Counted from the first letter of the stretch, positions 13,970-21,511 are shown. The stretch: DNA of 24,160 bases from Litorimonas sp964425355 (GCA_964425355.1 CAYRMO010000039.1:1-24160); one strand, 5' to 3'. Program-made: numbers and translations. The notes: a model not told the origin generated them from the sequence alone.

Positions 13970-15370
13970 ATGTTTACCAAGTTTAAACGTAACACGCGCG
14001 GAAATGTGGCCATCATGTTTTCGCTTGTTTTGTCGACAGTTTTGGTCGGCATTGGTGCGGCCATTGACTATTCTGGGCTCATAAACCAAAAAGAAAGCCT
14101 GCAAGATACGATTGATGCCGCAACCTTGGCGGCAGCGAGTTCTAAATCAACCGATCTTGCGGTTCTGCAAGAGATTGTCGATAGTTTTATTCAGAATACT
14201 AACACTGAGGCTTTGACGACGACCTATACAGTAAAACTGGTAGATGATGAAGTTATTGTTGCTGCGAATTCTACCTATGAGACTTATCTTATGGGCCTTC
14301 TTGGTAAAAGCGACGTTGATTTTGAAGTCAAAGCGGCAGCGCCCCTATCTCGGCAGAAACCGATTAAACTTGCGCTTGTTTTAGACACGACGGAGTCCAT
14401 GAGCGGGGACCGATTGGACAGAATGATTAATGCGGCAAACAGGATGGTACAGGGTTTCATTGATGAAGAAACGCCAATTGCGGTCTCAGTTGTTCCATTC
14501 GGTAAATATGTGAATATTGGTACAGATAGAAATTTTAGTCCTTGGCTGGATGTATCAAGAGATGGCACGACGGAGACCGAAGAAAGGTGCTGGGATGAAC
14601 GCATCCAAATTTCGCCGCGTGTTTGTACGCCAACAGGACGCAGAGTTACCCGCGATGATATTCGCGATGGCGTTAATTTTGGGGTGATTGAAAAGGAAGA
14701 ACACGATTGCACAGATCCTGAATGGGAATATACGGGCAATAGGGTGTGTGGAGATAGGTCAACGAGCTATGAATGGCATGGCTGTGTTGGCTCGCGCGAA
14801 GCTCCCTATAATAAGCAAGCGAAATATAATGGGCGTCGGATTGACGGGATTATGAATGAGACTTGTGGCACAGAATTTTCACCGCTGACGACAGATCTAG
14901 TGGATGTTCAAACGAAAATTTCGTCTTTTACCACGGCTGGAAACACATATATTCCGTCAGGCGTCATGTGGGGTTGGAGAACCTTACAAGAGCATGAGCC
15001 GATCAACACAAATATCAGATTTGAAGATAATAAGGGTGTCGAAAGAGACGCGACAAAGATTATGTTGGTTATGACCGATGGTGCCAATACCTTGTCACAG
15101 GGTGGGGATGAAGATTTTCGACATGATGGTCAAAATGGGTCGGCGGCCAATGAAAGAACGGCAGCCATATGTGAAGCCGCTAAAGCGGATGGGATTACAA
15201 TTTTTACATTGGGCTTCTTGATTGATGCGGCGGATACTGACACGTTGGATATGTTACAGAATTGCGCGTCGTCTCCTGAAAATTTCTACCAGGCCGGATC
15301 TGGACGCGGGCTCGCACAAGCCTTTGATGATATTGCTGGGCAATTCGAGCAGACGCGTTTGAGTTTGTAA
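13970..15370 (+). CDS. TadG-like pseudopilin/VWA-domain protein
   Basis: About 466 residues from the ATG at 13970, preceded by GTGGGAATGG; a TTG at 13955 is less likely. The N-terminus has the Tad/Flp leader RNTRGNVAIMFSLVLSTVLV, then GIGAAIDYSGLINQKESLQD, typical of TadE/TadG proteins and acting as a membrane anchor. A von Willebrand A domain begins at about 134: MIDAS motif LDTTESMSG (139-147), TYIPSG and VMTDGANT complete the metal site. At least ten cysteines lie in an insertion between them (RCWDERI; CTPTGRR; HDCTDPEW; RVCGDRS; HGCVGSRE; TCGTEF), as in alphaproteobacterial TadG proteins. It is expected at the cell envelope, possibly in adhesion or Flp pilus function. No other tad gene is in the window. 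Confidence 0.85.
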   Translation: MFTKFKRNTRGNVAIMFSLVLSTVLVGIGAAIDYSGLINQKESLQDTIDAATLAAASSKSTDLAVLQEIVDSFIQNTNTEALTTTYTVKLVDDEVIVAANSTYETYLMGLLGKSDVDFEVKAAAPLSRQKPIKLALVLDTTESMSGDRLDRMINAANRMVQGFIDEETPIAVSVVPFGKYVNIGTDRNFSPWLDVSRDGTTETEERCWDERIQISPRVCTPTGRRVTRDDIRDGVNFGVIEKEEHDCTDPEWEYTGNRVCGDRSTSYEWHGCVGSREAPYNKQAKYNGRRIDGIMNETCGTEFSPLTTDLVDVQTKISSFTTAGNTYIPSGVMWGWRTLQEHEPINTNIRFEDNKGVERDATKIMLVMTDGANTLSQGGDEDFRHDGQNGSAANERTAAICEAAKADGITIFTLGFLIDAADTDTLDMLQNCASSPENFYQAGSGRGLAQAFDDIAGQFEQTRLSL

Positions 15371-15422
15371 CCAAAGGACGGGCGTTTTCATCGTGATAAC
15401 GCCAACGATGTCATTCATATAG

Positions 15423-15454
15423 AAAGTGAAATACGCCTAGGTCTATTTCACTTT
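15423..15454. terminator. Inverted repeat between convergent genes, possible terminator
   Basis: A perfect 11-bp inverted repeat AAAGTGAAATA / TATTTCACTTT (15423-15433 and 15444-15454). The right arm encodes the last residues of the minus-strand gene and its stop codon. AT-rich stem ends give short U tracts both ways, so weak bidirectional termination is plausible. Confidence 0.4.
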
Positions 15455-15766
15455 TGATCTTATGATAAGGCGTTGGGGTGAAACACCTGCAACTCGGCTA
15501 ATCTCGCCCTCTACTTCCATATTGAGCTTTACGGTTGTTGTATGCCACCCAAGGGACCCGAGCGCGTTAATTTGATCAGATGTTAGCCTAGATTGAACCG
15601 CCTGTGCGAGGTCTTTAAAGGCGATAGAACCCGTTTCCGATTGATCTATACTCTCAACTATAGCCTTCCTTACACATTCATATTTCCACGCAGGAATAGA
15701 GGTTGTACCGTCACAACCTTTTGTGGGTGTGCGGCAGGTAATTTTACGACTTTCATTTTTATCCAT
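15443..15766 (-). CDS. DUF6958-like conserved hypothetical protein
   Basis: About 107 residues from the ATG at 15766, with AGG 6 bp upstream; an earlier in-frame start at 15781 adds only MVRRL. The sequence has IPAWKYECVRKAIVES, AFKDLAQAVQSRLTSDQINA, SLGWHTTTVKLNMEVEGEI and SPQRL, which I associate with the DUF6958 family; the family name is from memory. It is probably a small cytoplasmic winged-helix-like protein, judging by the helix-helix-WHTTTVK pattern. No known function. It is divergent from the first of three exported paralogues. Confidence 0.68.
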   Translation of the reverse strand: MDKNESRKITCRTPTKGCDGTTSIPAWKYECVRKAIVESIDQSETGSIAFKDLAQAVQSRLTSDQINALGSLGWHTTTVKLNMEVEGEISRVAGVSPQRLIIRSKVK

Positions 15767-15854
15767 AAGTCGCCTAACCAATGTAAAACCGAAAGGGGCC
15801 TAATTCTTGAAACGTCCCTTGCCGACTCATCTCTCTATGTTTAGGCCTCATATC

Positions 15855-16334
15855 ATGAAAAAAACAGCTATACCGACACTTTTTTTAGGTCTCTTTCTTT
15901 CAGGGTGTAATCTGATATCATCTGAGCCAAAATTAGAAGGCGTTTGGGTTCAAGACATTCCGACATCAACAACAGATAGTGCCTTACAAATCACGACTTC
16001 AAATACTGTTTTAACCTATGAAAAAGACGGGGATGTGAAGCTTCGTCGGCAACTGGATCTCAAAGCCCGCAACCTTCCACCTGAGGGCATAAGTCTGGAT
16101 GTGATCCTATCGGGGCAGTGGCGTATAGAAGAAGGCATTTTAATTCAAACGCTGGAAGATGCGAAAGTCAATCCGATAACTCAAAGTGATACGGCGCAAA
16201 ATTATGCAGACAGCTTGAGAGAGCAGGCTGCGCAAACGCGTGAAACGAGAAAGACAATTCTGGCGCTCGAAAAAGACAAGCTAATCTTACAAGATAGTGA
16301 AACAAATCTGACGGATGTTTATCGTCGAAAATAA
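15855..16334 (+). CDS. Small lipoprotein, paralogue 1 of 3
   Basis: The ATG at 15855 gives a 159-residue product with a lipoprotein signal peptide MKKTAIPTLFLGLFLSGC, so the mature protein starts at Cys18. The mature part shares with the next two genes the layout [L/G].W.Q, a middle YxxDG, and WRIEEGILIQTLEDAKV, then a helical tail and a final strand. The pattern suggests a small lipocalin-like or META-like beta domain, but I cannot name a family. An in-frame TTG at 15807 belongs to a 12-bp motif shared with the next gene's upstream region and is not the likely start. Confidence 0.75.
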   Translation: MKKTAIPTLFLGLFLSGCNLISSEPKLEGVWVQDIPTSTTDSALQITTSNTVLTYEKDGDVKLRRQLDLKARNLPPEGISLDVILSGQWRIEEGILIQTLEDAKVNPITQSDTAQNYADSLREQAAQTRETRKTILALEKDKLILQDSETNLTDVYRRK

Positions 16335-16437
16335 GCTGGTGCCTGGAATTTAGTGGTTTGAAACGTCCCCACAATTCTACTTGCAACAAACTTCGGCTTT
16401 CTACACTAAGTTTTTATCTAAAGGGACTGGAGTAACT

Positions 16438-16926
16438 ATGAAGTCGTTTTTTAAACCTAAAGTTTTTGTCGCATTATCAGCTGTCGCGGTTCTTGCAGTA
16501 AGTGGGTGTTCGGAAAAAACCCCTGAGCAATTAATCTTGGGCGATTGGAAGCAAGTCGAGGCTGTTACAATTGATGAAAGTGGAACATCGGTCACGATTA
16601 AAGATACCACTTTGTCTTATCTTAAGGATGGCAGCTCAAAAGGCACAATGTCGATGTCACTTGCAGGTCTCCCAGACGATCTCGCGAATTATGATATTAC
16701 CACAACGGGCACCTGGAAGATCGAGGACGGTATTTTAATTGAGACTCTCACAGATGCGAGCGTTTCAAATCCTGCAAACTCACCGCAAGGCAATGAAATT
16801 GCCGGGCAGATGGAGGCGGGTATGAAGGGTCAACCAGAAGGTCGATCCGAAATTAAGGAACTCACCAAATCGTCATTGGTGGTCTATCAAAAGGAAACGG
16901 ATCTCAGCCTGTCTTTCACACGATAG
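16438..16926 (+). CDS. Small lipoprotein, paralogue 2 of 3
   Basis: A 162-residue protein starting at the ATG at 16438, with GGAG 5 bp upstream. The signal peptide ends AVLAVSGC, so it is lipidated at Cys24. The mature domain reads ILGDWKQVEAVTID, LSYLKDGSSKG, LAGLPDDLANYDI and WKIEDGILIETLTDA, and then SEIKELTKSSLVVYQKE. It is closest to paralogue 3 downstream and less like paralogue 1. Lipid anchoring and a small beta domain fit an envelope-surface or periplasmic binding role, which is inference. Confidence 0.78.
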   Translation: MKSFFKPKVFVALSAVAVLAVSGCSEKTPEQLILGDWKQVEAVTIDESGTSVTIKDTTLSYLKDGSSKGTMSMSLAGLPDDLANYDITTTGTWKIEDGILIETLTDASVSNPANSPQGNEIAGQMEAGMKGQPEGRSEIKELTKSSLVVYQKETDLSLSFTR

Positions 16927-16990
16927 AGATTATTTAAGAGTCCAGTTTATGTAGCCTCGGTTAATTTCGATAGGATTTACTGAAAATTTA

Positions 16991-17010
16991 TTTGCTTTGT
17001 ACAAAGTAAA
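16991..17010. promoter_or_regulatory. Near-palindrome upstream of paralogue 3
   Basis: A perfect 12-bp palindrome CTTTGTACAAAG at 16995-17006, extending to 20 bp with one mismatched pair. It sits 54 bp before the ATG at 17064 and could be an operator; nothing else supports this. Confidence 0.3.
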
Positions 17011-17063
17011 ACTTGAAAGTCTGGTTTAATGGGCGCCGCAAATTGAAAGACAATTTAGAATTT

Positions 17064-17558
17064 ATGAGGCCTGTTTTTAAATCCAAAGTGATCATGACAT
17101 TATCTGTCATTTTTGCCTTTTTTTCTAACGTTTGTGCGCATGCCGCTGAAATTTCGGAAAGCCATATCTTTGGCGACTGGATACAAGCCGAAACGATTAT
17201 GATTGAGCAAGGTGGCATGTCGGTCATTCTGCGAGATACAATGATTTCTTATGATCGAGATGGTACGTCATCTGGGAGTTTGATTATGGTTTTAGAGGGT
17301 TTGCCAAAAGACCTCGCATCTTATAAAATTTCAACGACGAGAGAGTGGCGAATTGAAGATGGATTTTTGATCGATAGTCCGTCTGAAACCACAGTCGAAA
17401 GTTTGTATAATACGACTCGCGCAAATATCCTTGCCGCTCACATAGAAACAGGATTAGAGGCGCAATCCGAGGTTAAAAATGAAATCAAGGCCTTAACGGT
17501 GTCATCTTTGATACTTTTTTCAGGAAAAAGTGGAATGACATTTGAATTTGTCAGATAG
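17064..17558 (+). CDS. Exported small protein, paralogue 3 of 3 (lipobox lost)
   Basis: From the ATG at 17064 the protein has 164 residues and a signal peptide ending NVCAHAAEIS with a normal AxA cleavage site. Unlike its two upstream paralogues, the cysteine is not in a lipobox (SNVC), so the product is probably soluble in the periplasm or secreted. Domain landmarks match paralogue 2: IFGDWIQAETIMIE, ISYDRDGTSSG, LEGLPKDLASYKI, WRIEDGFLIDS, then NEIKALTVSSLILF. No Shine-Dalgarno is visible. An in-frame TTG at 17013 would add 17 charged residues before the signal peptide and is unlikely. Confidence 0.72.
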   Translation: MRPVFKSKVIMTLSVIFAFFSNVCAHAAEISESHIFGDWIQAETIMIEQGGMSVILRDTMISYDRDGTSSGSLIMVLEGLPKDLASYKISTTREWRIEDGFLIDSPSETTVESLYNTTRANILAAHIETGLEAQSEVKNEIKALTVSSLILFSGKSGMTFEFVR

Positions 17559-17616
17559 GCACAGGCTTTAAACCGCGTTTCCTAACGTCGCCGGTTACAT
17601 TCTCAAGGAAAAATAT

Positions 17617-17636
17617 TCCGTGATACGCATCACGGA
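17617..17636. promoter_or_regulatory. CRP/FNR-type palindrome upstream of the SARP gene
   Basis: A perfect 20-bp dyad TCCGTGAT-ACGC-ATCACGGA. It contains GTGA-N6-TCAC, the core of CRP sites, and also GTGAT-N4-ATCAC, the layout of FNR-family sites. It lies 80 bp before the ATG at 17716, where a CRP/FNR-family activator could act. A terminator for the preceding plus-strand gene is less likely because no T tract follows on that strand. Confidence 0.45.
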
Positions 17637-17715
17637 CTCTATGCTTTAAATGAGACTATTCGTAATCACTTGCAAGTATTGTCGTGAGTTCTTGTGAGAT
17701 TAGGGGCGTGAGAGA

Positions 17716-18462
17716 ATGAAGTTTTTGATGACGTTTGGTGGTTTAGGTTGGTCGTTTGGCGAACAGCAATTTCGGATTCACCAATCTCGGGCCATGACGG
17801 CTATTTTCGCGAATCTGATATTAAATCATGATGTGGTTCGAACGCGAGACGCGATTGCCGAATCCATATGGCCGGAAACTGAAAAAGAAAAATCGCGTTC
17901 AAATCTGAACACGGCCATGTGGCGTTTACGCAAAGATCTAAAATCTCGAGATTTGACGGATTTCATTTCTCTTGAAACTGATAAGGAATTCATAAACCTG
18001 AAATTGGGTCATGATGTTTCAACGGATTTCGGCCGTCTCTCGCTATTGGTAGAAAATTGCGAACGATTGAAAATGGGGGGCTTTAAGCCCGACCCCAATC
18101 TTTTAATCGATCTACAAGACGCGATTGCGCTTTATCGGGCAGATTTTGTACCAGGTCTAGATTATGATTGGGCCAGTCTGGCGCGCGAGACCTTTAGAAT
18201 GCGATATCTCCAAGCTTGTAATATCCTTATGACAGCGTTTGAAGAAAATGGCCAACATGAGACGGCTGTTTTATATGGCCAAAAAATTCTGGAACAAGAT
18301 GATTTGAGAGAAAATACGCATCGGCGGTTGATTGCCATTTATGTAGAAAATGGGTTACGACATCAGGCGCTCTGTCAATATCAAAGCCTGTCGACATTGC
18401 TAAAACGGGAATTAGGGCTAGCGCCCAGCAAAGAAACAACTGCGCTTATTTCTTCCCTTTAA
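17716..18462 (+). CDS. SARP/BTAD-type transcriptional activator
   Basis: A 248-residue protein with the two domains of small SARP regulators. Residues 1-97 form an OmpR-type winged helix: HQSRAMTAIFANLILNHDVV, RTRDAIAESIWPE and SRSNLNTAMWRLRKDL, the last being the recognition helix region. Residues about 105-248 are a bacterial transcriptional activator domain with TPR-like helices: ALYRADFVPGLDYDW, AVLYGQKILEQDDLRENTHR and CQYQSLSTLLKRELGLAPS. There is no NB-ARC ATPase or sensor domain. SARPs bind direct repeats with 11-bp periodicity overlapping the -35; such an array lies at 18596-18654 ahead of the contractile injection genes, so this gene is probably their activator. The ATG at 17716 has only a weak GAG-type site; a second Met at codon 5 is possible. 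Confidence 0.88.
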   Translation: MKFLMTFGGLGWSFGEQQFRIHQSRAMTAIFANLILNHDVVRTRDAIAESIWPETEKEKSRSNLNTAMWRLRKDLKSRDLTDFISLETDKEFINLKLGHDVSTDFGRLSLLVENCERLKMGGFKPDPNLLIDLQDAIALYRADFVPGLDYDWASLARETFRMRYLQACNILMTAFEENGQHETAVLYGQKILEQDDLRENTHRRLIAIYVENGLRHQALCQYQSLSTLLKRELGLAPSKETTALISSL

Positions 18463-18595
18463 CACCTTTCACAATCATTTTAACACTTATTGATTTTCCA
18501 ATTTGGTACTAATCAATCTGGTTTCATATGCGCTCATAAGAGGCGCGTAAATTTTATCATAACTTTCAATTTCAAGAAATCCTAGCTGCCCACGA

Positions 18596-18661
18596 GTGAG
18601 AATGGGGTGATGTTTATGATATCTAATTGTGACCTATTGGTGACGCATAGGTGATTACTCT
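18596..18661 (+). promoter_or_regulatory. 11-bp-phased GTGA direct repeat array (candidate SARP operator)
   Basis: GTGA occurs at 18596, 18607, 18629, 18640 and 18651, all multiples of 11 bp apart; the missing slot at 18618 reads GATA. The last three units share GTGA followed by c/t and AT-rich spacers. Helical phasing on one DNA face at about 11 bp is the known arrangement of SARP operators. The rest of the 364-bp gap (18463-18826) holds an AT-rich stretch with an ATTGATT/AATCAAT inverted repeat at 18489-18517 and no other gene that I can support. Confidence 0.6.
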
Positions 18662-18676
18662 AAGCCTGAATAGTAA
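18648..18676 (+). promoter_or_regulatory. Candidate promoter of the contractile injection operon
   Basis: A -10-like TAGTAA at 18671-18676 is preceded, with a 17-bp spacer, by a poor -35 position at 18648-18653 that falls on the last GTGA repeat. A weak -35 replaced by activator repeats is what an activator-dependent SARP promoter looks like. The predicted leader before 18827 is about 145 nt. Confidence 0.4.
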
Positions 18677-18826
18677 TCCAGATGAGTTTCAAAGTTGAGA
18701 CTGCAGACTGTCTGGTTTGAGATTTCATTGCCTTAGCAATTATTGCCCTCCTTTATCAAACACTTGCCATGATCTGTTCTTGAGAGATTTGAGGACGGAT
18801 TTTGTATCAAAATCATTGGCGGGGCT

Positions 18827-18991
18827 ATGAATGAGAAAGTCTTTATTATTAGGTGTTGGGATGACGCGACAAAAGCGTCTTCTGAGCCTGTTTGGCGATA
18901 CCGGGTCTTGGGTGATGAACCTGAAAAACCTCAGTATTTTTCCTCACTTCAAGCTGTCACGGACTTTGTTCGAAAATCCCTGCGCCGATGA
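18827..18991 (+). CDS. Small protein (54 aa) preceding the tail sheath gene
   Basis: The ATG at 18827 opens a frame encoding MNEKVFIIRCWDDAT, then PVWRYRVLGDEPEKP and YFSSLQAVTDFVRKSL. The composition is that of a real folded small protein: a strand FIIRCW, a strand VWRYRVL and a helix SLQAVTDFVRKSL. It resembles small proteins of the form VRxW...PVWRxxL...F.SLxxLxxFL that I recall near contractile injection clusters; this recollection is not verified. An overlapping longer frame starting at 18831 gives an implausible sequence. GGCGGGG just upstream may serve as ribosome binding site. It lies 34 bp before the sheath gene and inside the same probable operon. Confidence 0.6.
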   Translation: MNEKVFIIRCWDDATKASSEPVWRYRVLGDEPEKPQYFSSLQAVTDFVRKSLRR

Positions 18992-19025
18992 TCTCAACTC
19001 AATTCAATTATTAAAGGAATAGACT

Positions 19026-20975
19026 ATGCCGACATATCTTCATCCCGGTGTCTATGTAGAAGAAATACCGTCAGGCGCGCGACCCATCGAATCTGCAGGA
19101 ACTTCCACAGCGGCGATTATCGGATTTGCAGCTAAGGGCCCGATCGGAAAACCCACACTCATATTTAGCTGGAAACAATATCAGAATATTTTTGGCGGCA
19201 TCCAGAGTTACCACGGCGACACAATAGATGTCGATTATATGGGCCATACGGTTCAAGCCTTTTTTAGTAATGGCGGTGGCAAAGCCTATATTGTTCGCTT
19301 AGCGCCTGGGTCGAGTGCGGCACAGGCAGATCTTGCAGTACCTGGAGCGACTGGAACGGGTACGACACTCAATACGCAGTTTAAATTCATAGATGTAGAA
19401 GGTGTATCCGCAGGCGATTGGTCAAATGGGTTGAAACTACAATTAGTTTTGGCTGATGCTTCGCAGACTCCGCCGCGTTATAATCTTGCCGTCGGGACCT
19501 TAAATGATGACGGAGAATTCGAAGCTCTGGAGTCATTCCTTGATGTTACGTTTGAAGCCGGCGATCCCGATCACGCGGCTAATATCGTCAATGCAAATTC
19601 TGCATATATTGCATTGAAAAATGAAAGCCCTGGAGCAGGTAGTTTTGTGACGGCGGAAGTCGACCCGTTCAAGATCGCTAGAAATACGAGTAATGATATT
19701 AGTGCAATAGATGTCGCTGCAGATCTTACACCACAAAAAAATCTGAAATTAAAAGTTGATGGCGGCAATACGATCACGATTGGGATTGATGGGTCGGTTC
19801 AGACAACCATCCAGGCAATCGCCGCACATATCCAAAATGAAGTGCGCTCTAGTCCCAATGGACATCAGGATTTTAGCGCCTTTATCGAAGATGGTAAGCT
19901 CGTGTTATTATCCGGAACAGCAGGGAGTAGCTCCAATATCGACCTTCCCGCATCTGGAAGTACCGCAAAAGGAAAATTAAAACTATCTAATGCAACCGTC
20001 ACGGGAAATGCCGCCGTGGTCGCAGCGCTGCAAACCAGCTCAGTGACCACCCTATCTGGTGGCTCCAACGGGTCTGTGCCGGTTTCTAAGGCAGATTATG
20101 ATCCCGCCTTCGCGGAATTCAAAGACAACCGAAATATCAATATCGTTCTCATTCCGGATCATGCTTATGACAAAGCCGATCCGGCATCGAAATCAATTTT
20201 GGACGCGGCCAAAGCACATTGCGAAGCCACCAAAAACCGCATGGTTATTCTGGATCCGCCTAAAGGTTTAAAGCTTATTTCAGAGGGTGATTTCAAGCCG
20301 CTTGGCATGCCAAGCTCGACCTATACTGCGACCTATTATCCTTGGGTTGAAGTTGCGAATCCGCATTATCACCCGGAAAAACGCGCACATCTTTCGCCGA
20401 CCTATCTGGTTCCACCGTCTGGCTTTGCGGCCGGTATGTGGGCCAAAACAGATGGGCGTCGCGGTGTTTGGAAGGCCCCCGCTGGCTTGCAGACGGGTCT
20501 TACAGGCGCAGTTCGGACAGAATTTGTCGTCGGTGATGACGCTCAAGATCAACTCAATCCAATTGGCGTGAACTGTTTCCGAACTATTCTGACCGAGCCC
20601 GTCATTTGGGGAACTCGGACCTTGGCCACGCGTGCAGATCCGGAATGGCGATATGTGCCTATTCGTAGAACGGCGATGATGATTGAAGAAAGCATTTATC
20701 GCGGCATTCAATGGGCCGTTTTTGAACCGAATGATCATAATCTATGGGGGTCTCTCCGTCTCAATATTGAGACCTTTATGGACGGGTTACACCGCAGCGG
20801 TGCGTTCCAAGGTGAGAAATCTTCCGACGCCTATTTCGTACAATGCGGGCTGGGTACGACAATGACCCAAGGTGATATCGACGCTGGCCGTGTCATAGTC
20901 GAAGTTGGCTTTGCGCCACTTAAGCCAGCAGAATTCGTGATCGTGCGGATTCAGCAAAAAACAGCTCAGCTTTAA
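19026..20975 (+). CDS. Contractile tail sheath protein (eCIS/phage-tail type)
   Basis: A 649-residue protein. The N-terminus MPTYLHPGVYVEEIPSGARP and IESAGTSTAAIIGFAAKGP are hallmark sheath sequences, including the N-terminal extension that links neighbouring subunits. The C-terminal domain (about 365-649) has the conserved fold: YPWVEVANP, PPSGFAAGMWAKTDGRRGVW, YVPIRRTAMMIEESIYRGIQ, FEPNDHNLWGSLR and the final strand EFVIVRIQQKT. Residues about 100-340 are an insertion with two Ig-like or flagellin-IN-like units (LKLKVDGGNTITIGIDG; FSAFIEDGKLVLLSG), which would face outward and makes this protein longer than minimal sheaths. AAAGGA lies 7 bp before the ATG. It forms the contracting tube of the injection particle. 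Confidence 0.95.
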   Translation: MPTYLHPGVYVEEIPSGARPIESAGTSTAAIIGFAAKGPIGKPTLIFSWKQYQNIFGGIQSYHGDTIDVDYMGHTVQAFFSNGGGKAYIVRLAPGSSAAQADLAVPGATGTGTTLNTQFKFIDVEGVSAGDWSNGLKLQLVLADASQTPPRYNLAVGTLNDDGEFEALESFLDVTFEAGDPDHAANIVNANSAYIALKNESPGAGSFVTAEVDPFKIARNTSNDISAIDVAADLTPQKNLKLKVDGGNTITIGIDGSVQTTIQAIAAHIQNEVRSSPNGHQDFSAFIEDGKLVLLSGTAGSSSNIDLPASGSTAKGKLKLSNATVTGNAAVVAALQTSSVTTLSGGSNGSVPVSKADYDPAFAEFKDNRNINIVLIPDHAYDKADPASKSILDAAKAHCEATKNRMVILDPPKGLKLISEGDFKPLGMPSSTYTATYYPWVEVANPHYHPEKRAHLSPTYLVPPSGFAAGMWAKTDGRRGVWKAPAGLQTGLTGAVRTEFVVGDDAQDQLNPIGVNCFRTILTEPVIWGTRTLATRADPEWRYVPIRRTAMMIEESIYRGIQWAVFEPNDHNLWGSLRLNIETFMDGLHRSGAFQGEKSSDAYFVQCGLGTTMTQGDIDAGRVIVEVGFAPLKPAEFVIVRIQQKTAQL

Positions 20976-21001
20976 CGTCATAGAAAGAAGGAGAATTCCT
21001 C

Positions 21002-21511
21002 ATGGCAGCACCACTATTTTCAGCGAACGCGCATCGATATGACCCTTATCGCACGTTCAAATTTCAAGTCGTAATTGGCGGCACCGTCGTCGCAGGCCTG
21101 TCTAAAATGTCAGCCCTTAAAAAGAGTACAGAAGTCGTAGATTGGCGATATGCGGGTGATCCCTCCCATGTGCGTAAATTGCCTGGCGGGACGAGTTGGG
21201 AACCTATTACCCTCGAGCAGGGTTTGACCCATGATCCCATGTTTATGGAACTCGCAAATCGCGTCAATAATATTGACGGGGATGCGGCCATGTCATTACT
21301 CAATTTCCGCGTACCAGTGATCATTAATGTGATGAACCTCCAAGGCGCGGTCGCCATGGCCTATAAGGTGTCTCAAGCTTGGGTTTCCGAATTCCAAGCA
21401 TTGCCCGATTTTGATTCAAATAGTATGAATACGGTCGGCATACAGACGTTAACGCTTCAACATGAAGGCTGGCAAATCGATAGCGCGGTTTCCGAGCCGA
21501 CCGAGAGCTAA
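21002..21511 (+). CDS. Contractile tail tube protein (gp19/Hcp-like)
   Basis: A 169-residue protein of the inner-tube family. Landmarks are YRTFKFQVVIGGTVVAGLSK, ALKKSTEVVDWR, RKLPGGTSWEPITLEQGLTH, DPMFMELAN, SQAWVSEFQALPDFDSNSMN and LQHEGWQID. Subunits stack as hexameric rings to form the rigid tube inside the sheath. A strong AAGGAG lies 8 bp upstream of the ATG. Only one tube gene is visible here, whereas the Afp/PVC systems carry two. It starts 26 bp after the sheath gene and is followed 3 bp later by the next gene. Confidence 0.94.
   Translation: MAAPLFSANAHRYDPYRTFKFQVVIGGTVVAGLSKMSALKKSTEVVDWRYAGDPSHVRKLPGGTSWEPITLEQGLTHDPMFMELANRVNNIDGDAAMSLLNFRVPVIINVMNLQGAVAMAYKVSQAWVSEFQALPDFDSNSMNTVGIQTLTLQHEGWQIDSAVSEPTES

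Noticed and set aside
17684..17714. Three GTGAG motifs just before the SARP start codon as a second 11-bp array
   Set aside because: The spacings are 10 and 14 bp, not multiples of 11, so they do not support a SARP operator; autoregulation remains only a possibility.
18489..18517. Inverted repeat ATTGATT/AATCAAT after the SARP gene as a terminator
   Set aside because: The stem is short and AT-rich, the loop is long and no T tract follows.
18831..19022. A 63-codon frame starting at 18831
   Set aside because: It is one frame off from the 18827 gene, and its translation lacks a folded-protein pattern. The 18827 frame reads like a real small protein.
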